Source: Brevibacterium sp. 'Marine' (GTDB taxonomy: Bacteria; Actinomycetota; Actinomycetes; Actinomycetales; Brevibacteriaceae). From it: a stretch of DNA of 64,000 bases. The DNA lies in contig NZ_CP051626.1 in assembly GCF_012844365.1 (NCBI RefSeq), forward strand, positions 1,178,001 through 1,242,000. Reading direction: 5' to 3'. Numbering within the stretch: position 1 is the stretch's first letter; the number at the start of each line of letters is the position of its first letter. The translations under genes and the position numbers were made by a program. Below, piece by piece: positions 36,726 to 42,988 of this stretch. The notes under the pieces are model-generated. The model worked only from the letters and a program-made list of their open reading frames with translations, had not been told where the DNA came from and searched no databases.

Positions 36726-37796
36726 ATGTACAACGTGGTCCGCACCAGTGAACTCAGGGCGCGTGGGGTGCAGAGCAGATGCATCCGTGACGCCATCGAC
36801 TGCTGCCTTTTGGCACTCACTCAAGGGATGTATTCGGTCATCGCCCGCTGTTCGAATCCCAGACATGGCGCGATAGCGGGGTTCATCACGGATGAAGCGT
36901 GGATTCACAGAGTCGTCGAGCAGACCGACCCGGAGTCGGGGAGGCCTCGTTTCGAACTCCTCGACATGTTCGCGAAGCTGCGGGTGGCTTCGTACCCGCA
37001 CTACCGATTCGACGACGTGATCTGGGGAGTCTCCGCCGCATTCGTCCATGACCTTCCGCTGCATCGACCGCCTCGGGGGAAGGTCTTCATCGCTCATCCG
37101 ACGAGGCGGCACAGCAGTGCCGATGTGTCGAGGACCTCCAAGACCATTCCTGACGAGGACGTCGTCCGCATCGGCAAGATGGCGCTCACCTCGCCCATTC
37201 GCACCGCATTCGACCTCATCGGCCAGCTGGGTGAACCGGAGGGCTTCGTCGCGCTGGAGTCCTGTCTGCGCAGATCGACATTCGGTTCCGACGCAGGAGC
37301 GGACGCAGCGGCCAGGTTCGGTTACCCACCGGACACGCCGGCATTGGCCGAGCGCCGAATCGCCGAGGATTTCCTGCCCGTGCTGGGCAGACTGTCGAAA
37401 GGCCAGGTGAGAGCGCAGCGCTTGTTGTCGGCGATCGGTCCGCTGTCGGAGAGTTACGGAGAGAGTCGCTTCGCGTACAACCTCACGCAGCTGAGGCTGA
37501 CCGGATTCAGTCAGCAGGCCAGGATCTGGGATAGGCGCGCAGTCATCGCTCGTGTGGACTTTCTGCACAGAGAATCGCGGACGATCGTTCTCGTCGACGG
37601 CTTCTCCAAATATGCCGACAACGGAGCTGGGCTGATGCGCAAAGAGGTTCGTCAGTACAACCGGTTGCTGGAGCTGGGCTACCGAATCGTTCGTCTCAAC
37701 TTCACCGAGGTGACTCACCTTGAAGAATGCGCGACCAAACTCTTCGGGCAGGCACCGCACCTGAGGAAGTTCATTGCCCCACGGGTGCGCTCCTGA
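36726..37796 (+). CDS. Orphan protein: AbiEi-like N-terminus, DUF559-like C-terminus
   Basis: A 356-residue protein. The N-terminus VVRTSELRARGVQSRCIRDA ... YSVI resembles the small winged helix (transcriptional regulator/AbiEi antitoxin type) found on many actinobacterial proteins of this size. The C-terminus, FLHRESRTIVLVDGFSK ... KEVRQYNRLLELGYRIVRL, has the strand pattern of a DUF559/Vsr-like PD-(D/E)xK fold, but catalytic residues look poorly kept (VDGF in place of D/E-x-K). Lower GC than its neighbours by eye; bracketed by palindromic repeats and next to tRNA-Gly, which suggests transfer. Function unknown. Start at 36726 or an upstream GTG (36648) is uncertain. Confidence 0.7.
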   Translation: MYNVVRTSELRARGVQSRCIRDAIDCCLLALTQGMYSVIARCSNPRHGAIAGFITDEAWIHRVVEQTDPESGRPRFELLDMFAKLRVASYPHYRFDDVIWGVSAAFVHDLPLHRPPRGKVFIAHPTRRHSSADVSRTSKTIPDEDVVRIGKMALTSPIRTAFDLIGQLGEPEGFVALESCLRRSTFGSDAGADAAARFGYPPDTPALAERRIAEDFLPVLGRLSKGQVRAQRLLSAIGPLSESYGESRFAYNLTQLRLTGFSQQARIWDRRAVIARVDFLHRESRTIVLVDGFSKYADNGAGLMRKEVRQYNRLLELGYRIVRLNFTEVTHLEECATKLFGQAPHLRKFIAPRVRS

Positions 37797-37813
37797 GCTC
37801 GCACCCAACCACG

Positions 37814-37881
37814 GCACCAACTGCTTGAAAATGCAGATGCCCTGATCGAAGTCACTGCTTTCACACTTTGAACCCGCGGTT
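37814..37881. repeat. Palindromic repeat, copy A
   Basis: A 68-bp unit that matches copy B at 65 of 68 positions in the same orientation. It begins 17 bases after the orphan gene stop and lies upstream of tRNA-Gly. Confidence 0.85.
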
Positions 37882-37988
37882 GTCGGATGCACCTCGAGCC
37901 AGACGCTGTAGACTGGTTCGAGTCGCTGACCACGGCATGATCGCACGGGGCTCTGCCTGGGCGAACAGTTTGAATTCGGTGGCGACGC

Positions 37989-38059
37989 GCGGGCGTAGCT
38001 TAATGGTAAAGCTTCGGCTTCCCAAGCCGATGACGCGGGTTCGATTCCCGTCGCCCGCT
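37989..38059 (+). tRNA. tRNA-Gly (CCC)
   Basis: A 71-nt cloverleaf. The acceptor stem GCGGGCG (37989-37995) pairs with CGCCCGC, the anticodon stem TCGGC/GCCGA encloses TTCCCAA with CCC at 38021-38023, and the T arm is GCGGGTTCGATTCCCGT. CCA is not encoded. It reads GGG codons. It lies between repeat copies A and B. Confidence 0.96.
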
Positions 38060-38166
38060 CTCATGCCGCGCACTCACACTTCCTGTGCCAGCGTTCCGAG
38101 ACCCATGATGCGGGGCGATCGCTTCACGTGGGGTGTGCCACTGCGGTGTTGTCGGACGTGACTGGT

Positions 38167-38234
38167 GCACCAACTGCTTCGAAATGCAGATGCCCTGATC
38201 AAAGTCACTGCTTTCACACTTTGAACCCGCGGTT
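38167..38234. repeat. Palindromic repeat, copy B
   Basis: Second 68-bp unit, nearly identical to copy A, between tRNA-Gly and the convergent trkA stop. With copy A it forms a direct repeat that brackets the tRNA gene. Confidence 0.85.
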
Positions 38235-38256
38235 ACCTCTGGCACCGCCCCGCAGA

Positions 38257-38919
38257 CTACGGACGCCCGGCGAACCGACCCAGCAGCTCGACGTGCCCGG
38301 CGACGATGAGCAGGTCCTGTTTGCCCACCCGCGTCGTCGGGTCGGCGTAGGTGAAGTCGCGGCCGGGACTCTTGATGCCGACGATCGTCACACCGTATTT
38401 GTCGCGGACACCGGACTCGCTGAGGGTGAAGCCCTGGATCTCCCGCGGCGGACGCATCTTCACCACGGCGAAATGGCCCTCGTCGAACTCGATGTACTCC
38501 ATCATCCGCGAACTGACCAGGTGAGCGACGCGGCGGCCGGCATCCGACTCCGGATAGAGCACGTGGTGGGCGCCGATGCGGTGGAGGATCTTGCCGTGCG
38601 ACGGCGAGATCGCCTTCGCCCACACCTGCGAGACGCCCAGGTCGACGAGGTTGGCCGTGGTCAGCACGCTGTCCTCGATCGAGGTTCCGATGCCGACGAC
38701 GGCGGTCGAGAAGTCACCGGCTCCCACCTGGCGCAGAGCGTCGATGTTCGTCGAGTCGGCCTCGACGACGTGCGTGAGTTTGCCGCTCCAGTCCTTGACG
38801 AGTTCGGGATTGTGCTCGATGGCCATCACCTCGCGACCGAGCTTGGCCAGAGTCGCCGCAGTCGAGGACCCGAAGCGTCCCAGTCCGATGACCAGGATTG
38901 AGGTGTGTTCGTTAGCCAA
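38257..38919 (-). CDS. trkA: Trk/Ktr potassium uptake regulatory subunit (RCK)
   Basis: Cytoplasmic gating subunit of a potassium channel-like importer, 220 residues. RCK_N with a nucleotide-binding Rossmann motif (ILVIGLGRFGSSTAATLAKL) and acidic IEHNPE, followed by a C-terminal RCK_C domain (FTLSESGVRDKYGVTIVGIK). It is a single-RCK, Ktr-type protein. TTG start at 38919 overlaps the trkH stop by eight bases, so the two are cotranslated. The longer open frame upstream lies inside trkH. Confidence 0.93.
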   Translation of the reverse strand: MANEHTSILVIGLGRFGSSTAATLAKLGREVMAIEHNPELVKDWSGKLTHVVEADSTNIDALRQVGAGDFSTAVVGIGTSIEDSVLTTANLVDLGVSQVWAKAISPSHGKILHRIGAHHVLYPESDAGRRVAHLVSSRMMEYIEFDEGHFAVVKMRPPREIQGFTLSESGVRDKYGVTIVGIKSPGRDFTYADPTTRVGKQDLLIVAGHVELLGRFAGRP

Positions 38920-40330
38920 CGACCGGCCTTTCCTCGGGGTAGCGGTAGAGACGGGCGGAGTCCTGCATGGACAGTGCTGCCGCAAGTGTAATCGTACCGA
39001 GTCGGCCGATGAGCATGATCACCGCCAGCACATAGAGGCCGAGATTCGGTGAGGAAGCCGATACTCCTGAGCTCAGCCCGACGGTGCCGAACGCCGAGAT
39101 CACCTCGAACAGGACCCGATCGAGAGGTTCGGAGCTGATCTGAAGCATTGCGAGCGTGCCGACGAAGACGATCATCGCACCCGTGAGCAGGATCGAGATC
39201 GAGAGTTTGATCGTCGAGGAGGTCAGCCGCCGACCGAACACGTGGACGTCTTGCAGGCCCCTGGCCTCGGCGAATGCTGCCAAAATGAGCACTGCCACCG
39301 TTGTCACCTTGATTCCCCCGGCCGTCGACGACGATCCGCCGCCGATGAACATCATGAGGTCCATGAGCAGGTGCGAAGCCTGACTCATGTCCGCGATCTT
39401 CATCGTCGAGAACCCTCCCGATCGCGGCATCACGGCCATGAATAGGACTTCGATGAATGTGTGACCGGCGTTCTTGTCGCCGAGCGTCGCAGGGTTCGCC
39501 GACTCGAACAGCGCCAACAGCAGCAGCCCCACGGCCAGGACCGCCGTCGTGGTCGTCAGCGTCAGCTTCGTATGCAGATCCCAGCGGCTCGGCCGATTCC
39601 AGAACATCGTGACCATGAGCACGACGGGAAAGCCCAGCGACCCGACGAACACGCCGACCATGATCAGCGACAGGATCCACGGATCCGAGACGAAGTGAGC
39701 CGCTCCGCCGGGATGGATGGTGAACCCGGCGTTGTTGAAGGCCGAGATCGAATAGAACACCGAGTACCAGGTGGCATCGCCGAGCGATTCCCCGCGCATG
39801 AGGAACCGCGGGAACATGAGCACCGCGAGGATCGCCTCGGCGGTGACGATGGTGACGACGACCGTTTTGAGCAGGGTGCCGACCTGCCCCAGATTGAGCG
39901 CCGAGGTGGCCTGCTGAGCGATGAGGCGCTGCCGCACACCCAGGCGGCGGGAGACCGCCATGCCCAGCACCGAGGCGAGAGTGAGGATCCCGAGACCGCC
40001 GACCTGGATGCCGGCTGTGATGACCGAGATCCCGAAGTCCGACCAGTACTCCTCCGTGACGACGGGGGTCAGCCCGGTCACGCACACGGCGGAGACCGCC
40101 ACGAACACGGAGTTCGCGATGTGCGTGGCCTGATCGACCGAACCGGGCTCACGCACACTCGCCGGCAGCATCAGCAGGATCGCGAACGCGGCGACGACGG
40201 CGACGAAGGACCCGATGGCCAGGCGCGCCGGTGACGCGACGGCGAGGTCGTCGACGAAGTCACGGACCCACCGGCCCGGCTTCAGCAGCCGGTCGTAGCG
40301 AGGCGAGGAATTCTTGGGCACAGGCACCAT
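38912..40330 (-). CDS. trkH: Trk/Ktr potassium transporter membrane subunit
   Basis: Potassium-translocating subunit of about 472 residues with four pore repeats (for example SVFVAVSAVCVTGLT, YSISAFNNAGFTIHP, AVMPRSGGFSTM and ISAFGTVGLSSGV), each with the selectivity-filter Gly. It pairs with the RCK subunit downstream. Start: ATG 40330 is preferred because an upstream ATG at 40375 lies inside the divergent acuC promoter; the exact start is uncertain. The arrangement is that of KtrB/TrkH with a single regulatory partner. Confidence 0.92.
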   Translation of the reverse strand: MVPVPKNSSPRYDRLLKPGRWVRDFVDDLAVASPARLAIGSFVAVVAAFAILLMLPASVREPGSVDQATHIANSVFVAVSAVCVTGLTPVVTEEYWSDFGISVITAGIQVGGLGILTLASVLGMAVSRRLGVRQRLIAQQATSALNLGQVGTLLKTVVVTIVTAEAILAVLMFPRFLMRGESLGDATWYSVFYSISAFNNAGFTIHPGGAAHFVSDPWILSLIMVGVFVGSLGFPVVLMVTMFWNRPSRWDLHTKLTLTTTTAVLAVGLLLLALFESANPATLGDKNAGHTFIEVLFMAVMPRSGGFSTMKIADMSQASHLLMDLMMFIGGGSSSTAGGIKVTTVAVLILAAFAEARGLQDVHVFGRRLTSSTIKLSISILLTGAMIVFVGTLAMLQISSEPLDRVLFEVISAFGTVGLSSGVSASSPNLGLYVLAVIMLIGRLGTITLAAALSMQDSARLYRYPEERPVVG

Positions 40331-40376
40331 GGTAGAGCCGGTGGCCCCGGAATCGGTGCAAGTGAGCTGTGCCATA

Positions 40377-40382
40377 TAGCAT
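40377..40382 (+). promoter_or_regulatory. -10 box, leaderless type, for acuC
   Basis: TAGCAT, then 7 nt (GGTGGGC), then the ATG at 40390. Confidence 0.55.
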
Positions 40383-40389
40383 GGTGGGC

Positions 40390-41586
40390 ATGGCCGAAAA
40401 TGATGTGTATGTCGTTTGGGACGACGAAGTGACCGGTTACAACTTCGGTCCCAGCCACCCCATGCACCCCCTCAGGCTCGACCTGACAGCGAAGCTCGCC
40501 GCCGACTTCGGACTCTTCGACGCGGCCAACGTCCACGTCAATCCCATCGGTGAGATCGACGAGGCGAAGCTCGCCCGCCTCCACGACCCCGACTACATCG
40601 CCGCGGTCAAGCAGGCCGGCACCGAGGAGGGGCTCGAGGAGGAGGGCGCGAACAGGTACGGCATCGGCACCGAGGATGTTCCCGGGTTCGAGAATATGCA
40701 CACCGCCTCGGCGCTGCTGTTCCAAGGCAGCGTCGATGCCGCGAACGCGATCATCTCCGGGGAGTTTCGTCGCGCGGTGAACTTCTGCGGCGGCATGCAC
40801 CATGCGATGCCGGGCAAGGCCAGCGGCTTCTGTGTCTACAACGATGCAGCCGGAGCGATCACCGAATTCCTCGACGCCGGATACGAACGCATCGTGTACC
40901 TCGATACCGATGCCCACCACGGCGACGGGGTCGAGGCCTTCTTCTGGGACGACCCTCGAGTGCTCACGATCTCGATCCACGAATCGGGGAAGTTCCTCTT
41001 CCCCGGCACCGGGTTCCCCGCCGATATCGGGGGACTCAAGGCGGCCGCCTCGGCGGTGAATATCGCCCTGCCCCCGCGCACAGGGGACGCGGACTGGCTG
41101 CGCGCCTTCGATGCCGCTGTCCCGCAGGTCGTCGCCGCCTTCGAACCCCAGGTCATCGTCTCCCAGCACGGCTGCGACGGCCACCGGGAGGACCCGCTGA
41201 CCCATATGCGCCTGAGCGTCGACGCCATGCGCATCGCCGCCGAACGCATCCGCGATCTTGCCGTCGACCATGCCGACGGCCGCTGGCTGTCCGTCGGGGG
41301 AGGGGGATACGCGATCATCGACGTCGTGCCCCGAGCCTGGACGAACCTCCTGGCCGTCGCCGCCGGGCGCGATATCGATCCCGGGGCGCGGATCCCGGGA
41401 CGCTGGGCCTCGTACGCGCAGACGACGACCGGGCGGGAAGCTCCGCTGTCGATGACCGACGGATTCGACGGGGCCTTCGAACCCTGGTCGAAGGGATTCG
41501 ATCCCGAAGCGGAACTCGACCGTGCCGTGATGGGCACCCGGAAGAACATCTTCCCCTTCTACGCCCTCGACCCCTACTTCGATTGA
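40390..41586 (+). CDS. acuC: AcuC-like protein, histone deacetylase superfamily
   Basis: A 398-residue zinc-dependent deacetylase that in Bacillus removes acetyl groups from acetyl-CoA synthetase. The class I HDAC zinc and catalytic motifs are present: GGMHHAMPGKASGFCVYNDA, VYLDTDAHHGDGV and SQHGCDGHREDPL, with SVGGGGYAI near the end. Its opening, WDDEVTGYNFGPSHPMHPLR, is typical of AcuC. No acs gene is in view, so the acetyl-CoA synthetase role is by family. It has its own leaderless-type promoter and stands opposite trkH. Confidence 0.93.
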   Translation: MAENDVYVVWDDEVTGYNFGPSHPMHPLRLDLTAKLAADFGLFDAANVHVNPIGEIDEAKLARLHDPDYIAAVKQAGTEEGLEEEGANRYGIGTEDVPGFENMHTASALLFQGSVDAANAIISGEFRRAVNFCGGMHHAMPGKASGFCVYNDAAGAITEFLDAGYERIVYLDTDAHHGDGVEAFFWDDPRVLTISIHESGKFLFPGTGFPADIGGLKAAASAVNIALPPRTGDADWLRAFDAAVPQVVAAFEPQVIVSQHGCDGHREDPLTHMRLSVDAMRIAAERIRDLAVDHADGRWLSVGGGGYAIIDVVPRAWTNLLAVAAGRDIDPGARIPGRWASYAQTTTGREAPLSMTDGFDGAFEPWSKGFDPEAELDRAVMGTRKNIFPFYALDPYFD

Positions 41587-41731
41587 TCCCCGTCGGCCGA
41601 CGACCGCTCGGTCGGAGCCGATCCCGGCACGGTCGGAGCCGACCCCGGCGGAACCGGACCCGGCCCTGCCGCGTACGCCGCCCGAACCGAACCCGATCCC
41701 CGGGCCCGCGCGGATCGCCCGGCGCGGCCGT

Positions 41732-41747
41732 TGTGGATCTGGACACA
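41732..41747. promoter_or_regulatory. Possible Rex operator upstream of bS22-rex-hem
   Basis: TGTGGATCTGGACACA keeps the TGTG-N8-CACA frame of the actinobacterial Rex site but only 10 of 16 positions of TGTGAACGCGTTCACA. It lies three bases before the -35 hexamer. Confidence 0.3.
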
Positions 41748-41750
41748 GTT

Positions 41751-41780
41751 TTGGGAAAGCAGGCGGCCAAGCGATAGAAT
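41751..41780 (+). promoter_or_regulatory. Promoter of the bS22 gene
   Basis: TTGGGA (-35, 41751-41756) and TAGAAT (-10, 41775-41780) are separated by 18 bases. The transcript would have a leader of about 60 bases with AAGGGG before the GTG. Confidence 0.65.
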
Positions 41781-41848
41781 TGCACGGTTAGTTCAATGGG
41801 TGGGCACCTGAAGTTCACCCTCCACCGACAAGCACAAGGGGTACCCGA

Positions 41849-41947
41849 GTGGGCTCAGTCATCAAGAAGCGCCGCAAGCGTATGTCGAAGAAGAAGCACC
41901 GCAAGCAGCTTCGCAAGACACGTCACCAGCGTCGCAACAAGAAGTAA
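41849..41947 (+). CDS. Small ribosomal protein bS22-like (AURKAIP1/COX24 domain)
   Basis: A 32-residue, extremely basic peptide: GSVIKKRRKRMSKKKHRKQL and then RKTRHQRRNKK. This is the actinobacterial 30S-associated protein also known from mycobacterial ribosome structures. GTG start with AAGGGG seven bases upstream and a good promoter before it. It stands directly before the glutaredoxin-rex-hem series, a conserved neighbourhood. Too short for routine gene finders, but composition, start signals and context all agree. Confidence 0.9.
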   Translation: MGSVIKKRRKRMSKKKHRKQLRKTRHQRRNKK

Positions 41948-42019
41948 GACCCGACGGTCCTACGCCCCCGCTCGAGTGATTTCTCGGCGGGGTTTGTTGC
42001 ACCCGATGAGGAGTGAGCC

Positions 42020-42265
42020 ATGGTCGACCTGACCTTTCTCACGCGTGTCGACTGCCATCTGTGCGCTGACGCGCTCCAGACCGTCACCGAGGTGGCCGCG
42101 GGCAGAGATGTGACCGTGACGGAGATCGACATCGACACCGATGACGATCTGGCCGCACAGTACGGCTGGGACGTTCCGGTCGTTCTCCTCAACGGGCGAC
42201 AACACAGTTTTCATCGAGTCGACAAGGATCGGCTGTCCAAGGCGCTCGACGCCTTGGGCGCATGA
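42020..42265 (+). CDS. Glutaredoxin-like protein (DUF836/thioredoxin fold)
   Basis: An 81-residue thioredoxin-fold protein with a CxxC (DCHLC) at about residues 11-15 and the cis-Pro in WDVPVVLLNGRQ. It corresponds to the YfcD/NrdH-like small redoxins usually found just before rex and hemA. GAGGAG-like site upstream of ATG. It probably acts as a thiol carrier, but no partner is known. The gene is in one operon with rex. Confidence 0.88.
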   Translation: MVDLTFLTRVDCHLCADALQTVTEVAAGRDVTVTEIDIDTDDDLAAQYGWDVPVVLLNGRQHSFHRVDKDRLSKALDALGA

Positions 42266-42292
42266 GATCGATTGAAGGAGTGAGGCGGATTC

Positions 42293-42988
42293 GTGGGCGA
42301 GATTCTGTCCGCCAACAGGATTGAGGGTGTCGTTCGCAAGGACGTCCCCGAGCGCGTGATATCCCGGCTCCCGATCTATCTGCAGACCGTCGAGACGGTC
42401 GCCGCCACCGGCCAGGACACAATTTCGTCGGAGGACCTCGCCGCGCGCAGCGGTGTGTCCCCGTCGATTCTGCGCAAGGACCTGTCTCAGCTGGGGCGAT
42501 CGGGAACCCGCGGGGTCGGCTACTCCTGTCCGGAGCTGGCCGCGACCCTGCGGACGTTCCTCGGCCTCGACCGCGACCGGCGCGTCGCCATCATCGGGGC
42601 CGGACGCCTCGGTTCGGCGCTGGCCGACTATGCCGGATTCCGGCGCCGCGGTCTGCGGCTGACCGCCGTGTTCGACATCGACGAGGAGAAGATCGGCACC
42701 TCCATCGGTGCCCTGACCGTCTCCTCCCTGGACGACCTGCCCGCCTGGTCCGAGCACATCGACCTGGTGGTCATGGCCGTCCCCGCAGCCGCGGCATCCG
42801 CGGCGGCCCAGAAGGCCGTCGAAGCAGGTGTGCGCGGCATTCTCAATTTCTCACCCACCGTGCTCGACGCACCGGATACCGTCCGTGTCCATCAAGTCGA
42901 CTTGGCCAGTGAGCTGCAAGTACTCGCATACTATTCGGCGCTGGACACGGCACCGCTCAACCCTGGTTTTGAGGAGCACAGGAATTGA
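42293..42988 (+). CDS. rex: Redox-sensing transcriptional repressor Rex
   Basis: Represses respiratory and fermentative genes when NADH/NAD+ is low and is released by NADH. The 231-residue protein has a winged HTH (ISRLPIYLQTVETVAATG to RKDLSQLGRSGTRGVGY) and a Rossmann domain (VAIIGAGRLGSALADYAGF) with the domain-swapped C-terminal helix. GTG start with GAGG seven bases before it. It overlaps the next gene by four bases (TTGA). Rex upstream of hemA-hemC-hemD is known from Streptomyces, where Rex controls that operon. Confidence 0.97.
   Translation: MGEILSANRIEGVVRKDVPERVISRLPIYLQTVETVAATGQDTISSEDLAARSGVSPSILRKDLSQLGRSGTRGVGYSCPELAATLRTFLGLDRDRRVAIIGAGRLGSALADYAGFRRRGLRLTAVFDIDEEKIGTSIGALTVSSLDDLPAWSEHIDLVVMAVPAAAASAAAQKAVEAGVRGILNFSPTVLDAPDTVRVHQVDLASELQVLAYYSALDTAPLNPGFEEHRN

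Noticed and set aside
41609..41649. Two copies of a 20-bp GC-rich unit after acuC
   Set aside because: Only two degenerate copies in a simple CGG/CCG-rich stretch; likely low-complexity drift rather than an element.
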